From Dichetophora obliterata (taxonomy: Eukaryota; Arthropoda; Insecta; Diptera; Sciomyzidae): a stretch of DNA of 64,000 nucleotides. This document shows, piece by piece, positions 47,353 to 57,590 of this stretch (positions are counted from its first letter, which is position 1; the number at the start of each line of letters is the position of its first letter). The notes under the pieces are model-generated. The model had not been told where the DNA came from and made no database searches. It saw only the letters and a program-made list of their open reading frames with translations. The stretch is from positions 31,327,063 through 31,391,062 of the forward strand of contig OY986437.1 in assembly GCA_963920525.1 (NCBI GenBank), read 5' to 3'. The translations under genes were made by a program, and so were the position numbers.

Positions 47353-50277
47353 TTAGCGTTGGTTAAAAAATTTTTTAATGAGTTGGTTTCGTTTTTGAAC
47401 GTGTTTCGTATTTACTATGCTTGGTGGAAGTTCATTCAAGATTTTTGGTACCAATACAGGAAGCGTGTTTTTGCCGTAGGTGTTGTAGTATTGTGCTATT
47501 TTGAATCTTCCCTCCGCTCGGCGACGTGTATTATAAGAATGGTCGATGATATTTCTATAGCGGCTATCCTCCGAGAATTCATTAAGTATGCTACTTTTGT
47601 ATAAATCTGCTACGCATAAGATTTCGAGTTGCTTGCAGAGTTGAGTAGTGTTGTGTGTTCCATACGAGTTGATTTTTTTTGCTAGAATTTTGAGGACGCT
47701 GTTTTGACTATTTTGAAGTATGCGACAGTGTGTTGATGTGCCCCATGCTGTTACACCGTGGCGGAGGTGCGACTCACATAGCGCGAAGTATGCCTGTTTA
47801 AGTACTGCATAGTTGCTTGAAAGACTGAGGTGGTGTAGCATATATGAGGTTTTACGCAGTTTAATTCGAAGATGTTCAATATGATCATGCCATTTAAGAT
47901 GAGAGTCTACTATGACACCGAGATATTTATAGTTATCAACAAGATCTATCGATGTCTGACATCTATCACTTGACAGTGTCGTGAGTTGATTTTTGTGCAA
48001 ACACGCTGTGTCATGAAATTGAATTTTAATGTCAGTTCGTGCCAAATGTGGTGGACGTATATGCAAAATTTTAGTTTTTTTAGGATTGATTGACAAGCCG
48101 TTATCATGTGACCATTTTGTGACTATGTCTAGTTCATTTTGCATTAGCTTGGTTGCGCAGATTATGTCTTTATGCGTTACAACTATTGCCGTATCGTCTG
48201 CATAAGCGTACATCTTGCTGTGTTTTAGAGACCTCAACATACCATTAGCGTATATTATGTAAAGCAGTGGTCCTAATTTTGAGCCTTGTGGAACTCCATG
48301 CCTTACTTCTACTTCCTCGCTTAGGTTTTCTTTTATTTTTACACGATAAGATCGTACCATTAAATAGTTTTCAAACCATTTATAGCAATTTCCACGAAGA
48401 CCTGCGTTTTCAAGAGCTTCAAGCAGTGTTTTGTGTGACAGTGTATCAAATGCTTTGCTAAAATCGACGAAAAGTGCAATGCTGTGGTAGCTTTTACTTA
48501 AATTTTCATTTAGGTCACTTACAAATTTGCCTAGCAATTTGTTGATATTTTTGCCTTTTTGAAAACCGTATTGATTCTGATCAATGATTTTATATTTTTC
48601 GATGAAAGTTTTTAGTCTGCTGGCTACGATCTCTTCTAATATTTTTTCGATCACAGGTAATATTGCTATTGGACGATAGTTTTCCACATCAGATTTAATA
48701 CCACTTTTATAAATCGGCCTGATGATCGATAATTTTAGAGCTTTTGGTATTTTTTTTTCTTCTAAGCTCATATTAATAAGTTTTGTTATAACTGGAGTCA
48801 TAACTATAGCATTATTTTTTAAGTCTTTTGGTCGAATTCCATCGTGTCCAGCTCCTTTTTGTATGTTTAAACTTTTTAGTATATAAAATATTTCCATTTC
48901 ACTAGCACTCTTGATGAAAATCGAGTTTTCTTGGGTCGATTCAGCGTTCTGTATTGTTTTAATGTTGCATTCGTGGATTGTTTTCTTAACGTTTTCTTTG
49001 AAACTATTTGCAAACTGATTTGATAATGACTGTAGATTTTCGTTCTTAAAATTTTTAATCAATGTTTCATCTAAGTTGACACTTTTTTTACCAATTATTT
49101 CGTTTATGATTTGCCAAGTTTTTTTTATATCTTTTCTGTTTTCGTATAATTTGTTTTTATAATAATCATTTTTGGCACGTTCTAATTTTTTGTTAACAAT
49201 GTTTCGGAATGTTTTGTATTCTTTTTCACTGTTTTTATCTTTTGGTTTTTGTAACCATTTTTTATAAAGTTTATCTCTTTTATCACAGCACTTGATAAGT
49301 TCTTCATTTATCCACGGATTTTGTTTTCTTTTCTTTTTTAATTTTGTTATGATCTTTGATTTTTCGTAAATTGCTTTAAACGTTGTTTCTATGTTATTGT
49401 AAACATTATCAATATTCGTCGACGAAAAAGGTTGCATCCAATCTGTGGCGGATATATGCGCATTCACCCTATGACAGCTTATTGTATTTTTGTCATGCTC
49501 TTTGTCTTTCGATTCTTTGTCGTTGTTTTTGCTGTTGGTATGATTTAATGTTAGCCCACACATAAGAGAATAGTGGTCAGAGACGGTTGTTGTTATAACA
49601 CCTGCATCAATGTTGCTCTCTTTACATCGAATTAGCATATGGTCTATATTGCTGCTTGTGTTTCTGCCTGCGTCTTCCCGTGTGCTCTCATTGTTGATGT
49701 TTTCGATGCCGTTTGAATAAAGCATCTCAAGGTACAGCGCTGTTGAACTGCAGTCGGTTTTATGCAGGTCAATGTTCATATCGCCGAGTATAATGATATT
49801 ATTTCTTTTTTCTTTACTATTATTGTTGAGAAGTTGCTCTAGCTCATCTATAAAAGTGTTAATATTTTGCGATGGGGGCCGGTAGACAGCGTAGAGAGTT
49901 ATTGGCTGGTTACATATTTGAGTTTTAATGCACATGCTTTCGAATGAGACAATGTTAGGGTGTAGGTGTTGTGTATATTGCATACTATTTTTCATATAAA
50001 TTGCTATGCCGCCTCCTCTGCCTTTCTCACGATTAAAAAACTCTGCGCTAAAGCCTGGCATGCAAAATAAATTATTTTCGTCATCAGTGATATTTGTTTC
50101 GACAAGAACAATGATGTCTACATAACTGATTATATTGTTTATTGCAGCGAGAAATGCTAAGAAGTTTTTCCGAAGTGAACGAATATTTAAAAAGATACTT
50201 GATAAATGATAACTTCTAAATGTTTGTGTATTTATGTTTTGAAAGTTTAAATATGTTTTTGTTGTAATACTGTTCAT
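47353..50277 (-). CDS. LINE ORF2: endonuclease and reverse transcriptase
   Basis: A 974-residue polyprotein from a true ATG at 50277. Residues about 25-240 are an APE-type endonuclease that nicks target DNA: VLVETNIT near 57, GDMNID with D166, and VSDHYSL with S233-D234-H235. A basic linker (KKKRKQNPWINEEL) leads to the RT at about 480-770: NYRPIAILPVIEKILE, FVDFSKAFDTLSHKTL (motif A), RHGVPQGSKLGPLLYIIY (motif B), MYAYADDTAIV (motif C, Y692-D695). The last 200 residues are the usual thumb and C-terminal region without an obvious zinc knuckle. No stop or frameshift, so it is probably translatable. The layout fits the Jockey/CR1/L2-like APE LINEs; I cannot name the clade. ORF1 lies 41 bp upstream. 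Confidence 0.95.
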   Translation of the reverse strand: MNSITTKTYLNFQNINTQTFRSYHLSSIFLNIRSLRKNFLAFLAAINNIISYVDIIVLVETNITDDENNLFCMPGFSAEFFNREKGRGGGIAIYMKNSMQYTQHLHPNIVSFESMCIKTQICNQPITLYAVYRPPSQNINTFIDELEQLLNNNSKEKRNNIIILGDMNIDLHKTDCSSTALYLEMLYSNGIENINNESTREDAGRNTSSNIDHMLIRCKESNIDAGVITTTVSDHYSLMCGLTLNHTNSKNNDKESKDKEHDKNTISCHRVNAHISATDWMQPFSSTNIDNVYNNIETTFKAIYEKSKIITKLKKKRKQNPWINEELIKCCDKRDKLYKKWLQKPKDKNSEKEYKTFRNIVNKKLERAKNDYYKNKLYENRKDIKKTWQIINEIIGKKSVNLDETLIKNFKNENLQSLSNQFANSFKENVKKTIHECNIKTIQNAESTQENSIFIKSASEMEIFYILKSLNIQKGAGHDGIRPKDLKNNAIVMTPVITKLINMSLEEKKIPKALKLSIIRPIYKSGIKSDVENYRPIAILPVIEKILEEIVASRLKTFIEKYKIIDQNQYGFQKGKNINKLLGKFVSDLNENLSKSYHSIALFVDFSKAFDTLSHKTLLEALENAGLRGNCYKWFENYLMVRSYRVKIKENLSEEVEVRHGVPQGSKLGPLLYIIYANGMLRSLKHSKMYAYADDTAIVVTHKDIICATKLMQNELDIVTKWSHDNGLSINPKKTKILHIRPPHLARTDIKIQFHDTACLHKNQLTTLSSDRCQTSIDLVDNYKYLGVIVDSHLKWHDHIEHLRIKLRKTSYMLHHLSLSSNYAVLKQAYFALCESHLRHGVTAWGTSTHCRILQNSQNSVLKILAKKINSYGTHNTTQLCKQLEILCVADLYKSSILNEFSEDSRYRNIIDHSYNTRRRAEGRFKIAQYYNTYGKNTLPVLVPKILNELPPSIVNTKHVQKRNQLIKKFFNQR

Positions 50278-50318
50278 ATTGTTTTATTATTAAATGTTTG
50301 TGTCTTAATATACTGTGT

Positions 50319-50928
50319 TTAAATTATTAACTCAGTATCATTTTCACAGGAGATTTGGATGGTTGGAGAGCCTTCGCATTTTTTTCCTAGAATGCGCCCT
50401 TCACGTACCCATATAAACTTCCAGTGCTCAGTTTTAGCTTTATTTTTAGCTAGCCAAAGTAAACGACGATTTGATGCAGTCAGCTGGTCGTTAATGTATA
50501 CGCGCATCTGTTTTGTTGAATTTTCGTCAGTCGTAACATCTTCAAGCATGACATCATTGAGGTGCTTACCCTTTGTTTTGCTCATTAGTTCTTGTTTTAT
50601 GTTTAACGAAGAGAGTTTTACCACAATGGTGTTTGCCTTGTTTTTAATACGATACGCATCGGTTATGCTGCCATCATCTAAATTAATATCAGCCTGTTTT
50701 GCAATATTTTTTATAATTTGTTTTACGTTTTCATTATCTCTCTTTGGAAAATTAGTAATTTCTATGTTTTTTTCCAACGACTGCTGCTCAAGTGCATTGA
50801 TTTTGCGCTCCATTGCTGAAATTCGAGCATCTTTCTCATTGCTTTTTTCTCTTAAATCTTTTACTTCGATTGCTAATTGTGAGACGGTTTCATTAACTTT
50901 ATTAAATGATAGTAATTTAATAAAGTAA
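50319..50928 (-). pseudogene. LINE ORF1, 5'-truncated, FP25K/L1-ORF1-like
   Basis: About 200 residues survive before the stop at 50319. First comes a coiled coil (VSQLAIEVKDLREKS through MERKINALEQQSLEKN). Then comes an RNA-binding-type domain, EITNFPKRDNENVKQIIKN and ITDAYRIKNKANTIVVKL, ending in the segment TEHWKFIWVREGRILGKK. This is the pattern of baculovirus FP-like/L1 ORF1-like nucleic-acid chaperones found in many insect LINEs, which coat the LINE RNA. The 5' end is replaced by hexamer satellite, which happens to keep the frame open and would add a poly-Tyr/Asn leader. No authentic start remains. Confidence 0.8.
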
Positions 50929-51500
50929 TAGTAATAGTAATAGTAATAGTAATAGTAATAGTAATAGTTATAGTAATAGTAATAGTAATAGTAATAGTAA
51001 TAGTAATAGTAATAGTAATAGTAATAGTAATAGTAATAGTAATAGTAATAGTAATAGTAATAGTAATAGTAATAGTAATAGTAATAGTAATAGTAATAGT
51101 AATAGTAATAGTAATAGTAATAGTAATAGTAATAGTAATAGTAATAGTAATAGTAATAGTAATAGTAATAGTAATAGTAATAGTAATAGTAATAGTAATA
51201 GTAATAGTAATAGTAATAGTAATAGTAATAGTAATAGTAATAGTAATAGTAATAGTAATAGTAATAGTAATAGTAATAGTAATAGTAATAGTAATAGTAA
51301 TAGTAATAGTAATAGTAATAGTAATAGTAATAGTAATAGTAATAGTAATAGTAATAGTAATAGTAATAGTAATAGTAATAGTAATAGTTATAGTTATAGT
51401 AATAGTAATAGTAATAGTAATAGTAATAGTAATAGTAATAGTAATAGTAATAGTAATAGTAATAGTAATAATTATAGTAATAGTATTGGTAATGGTAATG
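50929..51500. repeat. Hexanucleotide satellite, right part
   Basis: AGTAAT repeats resume directly at the 5' end of the LINE and run to about 51480. They finish with ATTGGTAATGGTAATGATAA, so the GGTAAT variant that forms the far left edge (42372) also forms the right edge. Just beyond (51515-51560) the sequence changes to CTATTCCTATTCC, the hexamer type on the opposite strand. Confidence 0.95.
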
Positions 51501-52855
51501 ATAAGGGTACTGTTTCCTTTCCCTATTTCTATTCCTATTCCTTTTTTTATTTCTATATTTTCCCATTACTTTTTATAATTTTTAAATGATACTCTTATTT
51601 TTTCAATTACAGCAGCTGTTACTTTTAAATTTTGTACGACCTTCCACCTTGTATTTGTTGTAGATTTTTCTTTTATCAGCTTTTCTCTCTAAGTGCTTTT
51701 GATTTCAATTTAATCATCATGTTTTGCTAATTGTACTTATTTCTTTAAATTTATACTTCTTTGTTTTTTTTTTCATTTTTGATCTACAGCCGAAACGATA
51801 ACTTTCTGTCTAGCCAAAAAAATAAAGCATGCGTTATTTTTGTTGCTGTTGTTCGAACTAACTCTGCCAAAATAGCTTAAAAACACTTAAAATTATGACT
51901 ATACAGGGCAAAAAAAAAAACCAACAAAAAACAAAGATAAGCAGTAAGCAAGCAAGAAAAACAATTTAGAAATTAAAAAACAATTTCTATACTTTTTGTT
52001 GTTAAACTAAGTAGTGTAGCAAGTAGCAAAAAAAAGTTTTTAGTTAAGTGTTGTTGCGAGCACAACAAGACAGTAAATTTGCTTATCATCACTTGGGTGT
52101 GTAATTGTTTCGGTGTATTCTGGGAGTGTGTGTGTGTCTCTATGCTATCGATAAGTAATCAAGTATTTGCCTACAAATATTACTAAATTCTAGTTATAAT
52201 ACTTTTGCAGACATTCGGCTAGCAACAAAAAAATCTTTAAATACTCACGATGTCAAATGGTTAAAAAACTTAATTGATTTATGGTACTCTTAGAAAAATA
52301 CACGCCTAAGCAACTTAAAATTATTTTCAATTTACAAAAAATACACATTTCTATATATTCCAATGTTTTAACTGTTTTTTTTTTCCTATTTTTAGTGTCT
52401 TGTAATAGTTTATTATCATTATCAGCTGTTGTTTATTACTTTTGTTATCATGACGTCAATAGGTTTTTTCTGCTTTGATATTTATATTATTTGTAGCACT
52501 AATTCACTTTTTGTAATTTTATCGCAACTTCTTGTTCTATCAGACGAAGGTTTTTTTTAACGCCAACAAAAGCACATTAATCAAAAACAAACCACTTAAT
52601 TGAATATTATTTGAATGCATTAAACTAGCATTGAAGTATTTATAAATAACCAGAAGCATTAAATTAATATGAATGGTTTATGTTGCTTGTTCGCAAACAT
52701 GTCATAACTTTGTTTTGCATATATAAATGCACATATCCAAGAAGATTTCTTAGATTTCTTAATAATAACATAACCAAGAACTGTAACGCAGCATATTTTT
52801 CAGAAACAGACATCCTTGTTTCTACTTAATTTTTATCATATTTAGTTAGCAACTA
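51501..52855. other. Non-coding spacer, possibly host sequence
   Basis: TTG/CAA-rich stretches at 51840-52080, (GT)n near 52125-52136. No gene and no transposon ends recognised. Confidence 0.5.
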
Positions 52856-53035
52856 CATATTAATTCTTATCCTATTCCTCTAACAATTTCTATTGCTATT
52901 TCATTTGCGTTTTCTGGTTCTATTCTTAATATTCTTTATCTTCTTGTTGTTATTGCAATTCTTACTCTAATTCCTATTCCCATTCCATATTTCTATCCTA
53001 TTGTATTTATATTCAATGCTTTAATTTTTTATTTC
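52856..53035. repeat. Decayed CTATTC-type hexamer array
   Basis: TATCCTATTCCTCTAAC, CTATTGCTATTTC, CTAATTCCTATTCCCATTCC and similar. This is the reverse complement of the AATAGG array at 59160-60985 in an older, smaller copy. Confidence 0.6.
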
Positions 53036-53344
53036 TCTGAATTTTCTATACTTATCAAAAGTTTGCATAAAATTACCCATAAATGCAACTTTTCAGAAGC
53101 CATAAATAAAATGTTGAGCTCTTTGTTCAAAAGCTATTCGCTTCACCTACGTAATTTATGAAGATTTATTTTATTTTATTTTATTTTATTTATTTCATTC
53201 ATCAATCAGAGTGAACACTCTTCTAGACAACAACTTAAATTAAATTAAATATAACAACATGTAAATATATTAACATTAAATTGACTTAAAATACTTAAAA
53301 ACAAAAAAATAAAATAACAATTTACAATAGTAAATATAGGAACA

Positions 53345-56245
53345 TCATACATCACGAGCCATAATGATTAAAGTTAGGTTGTCTTTAAAGGATTTACGTG
53401 AAACATTATTAAAAATATCAGAGACAGATAAGAATGAATTAACTTCCTTAACACAACGCGCTATTGGTTTGTTTTGAGCATAATTAGATCTATAGACCGC
53501 CTCACGAAAATGAAATTGACTGCGCAGATGACGGGAAGGAGTAAAAAAATCCAGTTGGGCTAATAGTTCAGGGCATTTAATGTTAAAGTGTAAAAGATCC
53601 CATATAAAAATTATGGAAAAAATCTTTCGTCTTATCGAAAGTGGAATTAAGTTAACAAGTGCACAACGCGTAGCGTACGAAGGCATTTCTGGGACATGCC
53701 AGTTAAGTTTGTGCCACAAGAACCTCGTAAAATGTCTTTGAACCGCCTCGATTCTTATAGAGTGAAGCTGATATGACGGATTCCAAATAGTGGAACAATA
53801 TTCCAAATGCGGTCTAACCAGAGATGAGTACAGGGTTTTAAGAGCGTAAGGATCAGAAAAATCTTTCGAGTTTCTTTTTAAAAATCCCAACATCGAATTA
53901 GCTTTAGAAATAATTAAGTCAATATGGTCTTTGAAATTAAGTCTAGAATCAAGCAGAACACCCAAGTCTTTTTTCATAGAAACTCTTTCTAAAATAGTTG
54001 CATGTATCTTGTAATTATAGAAAGAAGTAGGAATAGACCTTGAAAAAGTAAGCACCTGGCATTTCTTAATATTAAGAGGAAGGTCATTTAGGAGACACCA
54101 ATTAGCGATAGAATCTATGTCCATTTGTAGATGTCTAGAATCAATTACCGACTCAATAGCATGAAATAATTTAAGGTCGTCAGCGAATAGAAGGCATTCA
54201 GAGTGCTTAATGACAAGAGGAAGATCATTGATAAAAAGTAGAAAGAGAAGAGGCCCTAAGTGACTGCCCTGGGGGACGCCTGACGTAACTAATATCGGAG
54301 ATGAGTAGCAAGAATTAATATTAACTCGTTGATGACGATTCAAAAGATAGGATTCAATCCAATCAAGTAGATGAGAGTGAAACCCTAATGCGGAAAGTTT
54401 ATAGAGTAGAGATTTGTGATTAACTTTATCAAAAGCCTTTGCAAAATCAGTGAAAATTACGTCAGTTACAAGTTTTTTAGAGAAATTATCAATAATATAA
54501 GTACAAAATATATTTAAATTAGTAACAGTCGATCTACCGGATATGAAGCCATGTTGATTATTGGAAATTATATTTCTAGCATAAGAAGATAGTTTATCAT
54601 ATACTATTTTTTCAAATAACTTGGGAATGCATAAGAGTTTACTTATTGGTCTATAGTTACAGACATCCTGCTTGGGACCAGACTTATGAATTGGCACTAT
54701 AGAAGACATTTTCCACGCATCCAGGAATTTACCAGTCATTAAGGATTTATTAAATATTTGAGTGAGAGGCTCAGAAACTACTGAGGCACAAACATTCAGT
54801 AGTATTCGGGCAATTCCATCTGAATCCTCAGTGGAAGTAGATTTAAGGGTTAACAAGGCTGATTGTACATCTGCGACCTCCAAATAAAGACTGCCTAGAT
54901 TCAAAGACATTAGTGCATTCGTTGTATTAGCATTGACTGATGATGGCAAGGAGTAAACTGATTTGAAGTAATCAGCAAAAAAATTACAGATAGTTAAAGG
55001 ATCATCGGAGCTGGACTCCTTATAAAACATAGAATTAGGAATTCCGTTTGAATTTCTCTTTTCATTAATATAAGACCAGAAAAATTTGCTATTTAGTTTG
55101 AGCCTTTCCTCGATTGAAATTATGTGCGCTCTAAAAAGAAATTTATTTAGGATGTTAAACTCCTTTTCGCAGTCTAAATACTGTGATTTTAATTGTATAT
55201 TGTCCCTATTACATCTAAATTTCTTATAAGATTTATTTACTCTATTTTTCAAATTTATGAGTCTTCTATTGAACCAAGCTGGATTTTTAGAGCTACGGGA
55301 TTGCACTTTAGGAACAAAAGAACTAACTGCATTTTTGAGAACAGAAAGAAATACCGAATACATATCAACTAGATCACGACCAAAAAAGGCGCTATCCCAA
55401 GAAAACAAACCTAAATAATTAATAATCCCATTAAAATCCGCACGTTTATAATCACTAAAAAATACTTCTGGATTAGATAATTTCTGATATTCCAAGACAT
55501 AAAATTCAATCATTAGAGGCACGTGATGCTGTGTACTTTTTACAATTTCTAATAAAGGGTGCTCAAGGCAAACAACAAAATCTTTATCAGTGTATATTAG
55601 GTCTAAGATGCGTTCCAATTCATTATATATACTATTTATTTGAATCAGATCAAATTGATAAAAGAAGTCAACTAAAAGAGCATCCGTTTCAGAAGCTACA
55701 TTAAGAGGCGAAAGATAAAATTCATCACATACTGGTCTCCAAATAATATTACTTAAGTTAAAATCACCAGTTATTATCACATGTTCATATTGATTGAGAT
55801 TTTCAAGAAAATACCTGCAATTTTCTAAGTGAATAAAGTATAAATCTTTAGAGCTCTGTGGGGGTATGTAGCTAACAACAACAAAGAGCGAGAAATTTTT
55901 GTTAAAATTAACCTTAACAATTAATTGATCGACGTCATAGATATTTACTGAACTTGACTTTAAATGAGGTAAAGGAATTAGACAACAAGATAGATTACTA
56001 CGAACTGCTATAAGCACACCACCGCCACGCGATAAACCCGTAATTGTTGGACAACGATCTTTGCGGAAAATATTAAACGAAGTAGAATCAAATATTTCGG
56101 AGCTTAAATGATTTACAGTGAGCCAAGTTTCAGTAAACACTATAATATCATATTGTAAAGAATAGGAGGACAAGAACAAATTTTGCAATTTAGTTCGTAT
56201 CCCCCCAACATTTTGATAATAGAGAGAATACTTAGATTTAGGCAA
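53345..56245 (-). CDS. LINE ORF2: endonuclease and reverse transcriptase
   Basis: About 966 residues. It begins KYSLYYQNVGGIRTKLQN, the usual first strand of the APE endonuclease. FTETWLT (near 38) and ITGDFN (D161) follow, then TQHHVPLM (about 240) at the place where many families have SDH. RT lies at about 480-770: VCNYRPISKLLCIPKLFEKI, FTDFAKAFDKVNHKSLL (motif A), TSGVPQGSHLGPLLFLLFIND (motif B in part), LLFADDLKLF (F687-D690, motif C). The frame opens at 56293, inside the end of ORF1, but has no ATG before the endonuclease; the first plausible codon is TTG at 56245. This suggests reinitiation after ORF1 or non-AUG start, or a mutated ATG. No internal stop. Jockey/CR1-like; the exact clade is not certain. 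Confidence 0.93.
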   Translation of the reverse strand: MPKSKYSLYYQNVGGIRTKLQNLFLSSYSLQYDIIVFTETWLTVNHLSSEIFDSTSFNIFRKDRCPTITGLSRGGGVLIAVRSNLSCCLIPLPHLKSSSVNIYDVDQLIVKVNFNKNFSLFVVVSYIPPQSSKDLYFIHLENCRYFLENLNQYEHVIITGDFNLSNIIWRPVCDEFYLSPLNVASETDALLVDFFYQFDLIQINSIYNELERILDLIYTDKDFVVCLEHPLLEIVKSTQHHVPLMIEFYVLEYQKLSNPEVFFSDYKRADFNGIINYLGLFSWDSAFFGRDLVDMYSVFLSVLKNAVSSFVPKVQSRSSKNPAWFNRRLINLKNRVNKSYKKFRCNRDNIQLKSQYLDCEKEFNILNKFLFRAHIISIEERLKLNSKFFWSYINEKRNSNGIPNSMFYKESSSDDPLTICNFFADYFKSVYSLPSSVNANTTNALMSLNLGSLYLEVADVQSALLTLKSTSTEDSDGIARILLNVCASVVSEPLTQIFNKSLMTGKFLDAWKMSSIVPIHKSGPKQDVCNYRPISKLLCIPKLFEKIVYDKLSSYARNIISNNQHGFISGRSTVTNLNIFCTYIIDNFSKKLVTDVIFTDFAKAFDKVNHKSLLYKLSALGFHSHLLDWIESYLLNRHQRVNINSCYSSPILVTSGVPQGSHLGPLLFLLFINDLPLVIKHSECLLFADDLKLFHAIESVIDSRHLQMDIDSIANWCLLNDLPLNIKKCQVLTFSRSIPTSFYNYKIHATILERVSMKKDLGVLLDSRLNFKDHIDLIISKANSMLGFLKRNSKDFSDPYALKTLYSSLVRPHLEYCSTIWNPSYQLHSIRIEAVQRHFTRFLWHKLNWHVPEMPSYATRCALVNLIPLSIRRKIFSIIFIWDLLHFNIKCPELLAQLDFFTPSRHLRSQFHFREAVYRSNYAQNKPIARCVKEVNSFLSVSDIFNNVSRKSFKDNLTLIIMARDV

Positions 56246-56274
56246 AGTTGACGCCTCCAGCGGAGTGGTGAAAT

Positions 56275-57363
56275 TTAATAGTTTTTTGACTGTCTAAGAG
56301 GTGATCTGTTGAATCTATCACGAGAAACAAATTCATGGACGACGATTCCTTCTGGCCAAAATTCTTTTGATAGAAGTATTTCCAAGATTGAGGCTGGTGC
56401 ATAAACTTTAAAAGATGAAATATCCCTTTGCGCAAATGAATTTAATTTCACGCAACTTATTGACGATGAAAAGAGTGGCAATTTCTTAGTTATATAAGAA
56501 ATAACTGATTCTGCTGTAGTTGCTACTGCCAATCGAGACAAAAAGATTATTTTACGGTCCAGCTTTGGAACAACAACCAGATCACACCCCGATGTTGAAG
56601 AGCGATCCACACCTTCATATGAGGCCAACAAAGCAGTTTGTGAAGAACTTGAGTTCAACCCCGAAGCATTAAGTAAACTTTGGTCGGTGATACGGTTAGC
56701 CAGTGGCATAAGATGACGGGATGAAGAAGTCGACGTCAGAGAAATATTTTGACGATCAATAGTGACTGAAGGGATCACAGGCAGTACAGGATCTGGATCA
56801 GATGTTGGCGATATTGATGACCCATTTGCCGGATTACATGCTGAATTAGATGTTGGATTAGATGTAAGCGATATTGTTGACCCATTTGCTATCGTTGTTA
56901 ATGGCTTTTGTTGACAGACAAGAGATGAATCAACATTGGTGACATCGTTTGAATTAGAACCATCCACTGTCTTCTTATTTTTGGATTGCGATCTAGTCGA
57001 TATCTTTGCCAAACGAGAAGAGTCAGCTTTCATCGCATCCATTGAGGAATTTAGATCATATAATTTATTACACTGCGCTGAATGAGTATCCACAATAGTT
57101 TGGAGACGTGCTAATTCCTTCACGATCTCAGATGAGGATTTGATCATCTCGGTCAATCCCCCCAGTAGATTTCCAGTTGTTATACAGCGACAATTTGAGC
57201 AGAACCACTGCAGGCCATTTGTGGATGTACCAGTGAGAGCTTCTCCTACTTTAGCTGATAAACCAACACACTTCGCATGAAATAATTTTAAGCAGCCATG
57301 ACAAGAAATGAATAGCCCGAAAGTATCCCATTCAGATTTGCAGACCTGGCAGCTAGTGTTCAT
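56275..57363 (-). CDS. LINE ORF1 with PHD-type zinc finger
   Basis: 362 residues from the ATG at 57363 (the open frame extends further upstream without need). An N-terminal PHD finger is complete: C5, C8, C21, C24, H29, C32, C55, C58. Residues about 70-130 are helical with probable coiled coil (SSEIVKELARLQTIVDTH). A Ser/Thr/Asn/Pro-rich linker with an internal duplication (SLTSNPTSNSACNPANGSSI and a near repeat) spans about 160-240. The last 100 residues (RKIIFLSRLAVATTAESV to SRDRFNRSPLRQSKNY) look like a small RNA-binding-type fold. PHD-containing ORF1 proteins are known in CR1-like LINEs and accompany the LINE RNA. It ends about 30 bp before the ORF2 body, so translation of the two may be coupled. 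Confidence 0.9.
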   Translation of the reverse strand: MNTSCQVCKSEWDTFGLFISCHGCLKLFHAKCVGLSAKVGEALTGTSTNGLQWFCSNCRCITTGNLLGGLTEMIKSSSEIVKELARLQTIVDTHSAQCNKLYDLNSSMDAMKADSSRLAKISTRSQSKNKKTVDGSNSNDVTNVDSSLVCQQKPLTTIANGSTISLTSNPTSNSACNPANGSSISPTSDPDPVLPVIPSVTIDRQNISLTSTSSSRHLMPLANRITDQSLLNASGLNSSSSQTALLASYEGVDRSSTSGCDLVVVPKLDRKIIFLSRLAVATTAESVISYITKKLPLFSSSISCVKLNSFAQRDISSFKVYAPASILEILLSKEFWPEGIVVHEFVSRDRFNRSPLRQSKNY

Positions 57364-57590
57364 AATGCAAAGCAAATTTGAGGTTAAGTTGAATACACGA
57401 AAACAATGAAGATTGATGACTGTGTTCTGGCCAAGCAATTGTAGAATTTTATACACAATGCATTAGAAAAATTTTCAGCTCTTAGAATAACACTCAAACG
57501 CAATTCGAACAATTAATAAATGACAAATTATCAATTTAAACAATTTCAATAACACGAACAAAAATTATTCGATGCTGACACAAGGATAGA

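Larger units (their letters stand above)
47073..50928 (-). mobile_element. LINE embedded in the hexamer satellite
   Basis: The minus-strand order is truncated ORF1 (50928-50319), a 41-bp gap, complete ORF2 (50277-47353) and about 280 bp of 3' UTR ending at the satellite (47072). The sequence immediately 5' of ORF1 is satellite too (50929-51490), so the element is flanked by AGTAAT hexamers on both sides. There is no poly-A; the 3' UTR runs straight into CTATTA repeats on the minus strand. ORF2 is undamaged, pointing to recent insertion. Confidence 0.9.
53160..57590 (-). mobile_element. Nearly complete LINE with PHD-finger ORF1
   Basis: Minus-strand order: 5' UTR (about 57590-57364), ORF1 (57363-56275), ORF2 (about 56245-53345), 3' UTR, and an (AATAA)n-type tail at 53163-53200. 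Both ORFs are uninterrupted. The exact 5' end is uncertain and I did not find a target duplication. It differs in ORF1 type from the LINE at 47-51 kb, so two LINE families are represented by well-preserved copies. Confidence 0.9.

Noticed and set aside
50359..50928. 189-codon plus-strand ORF
   Set aside because: Antisense shadow of the LINE ORF1 on the minus strand.
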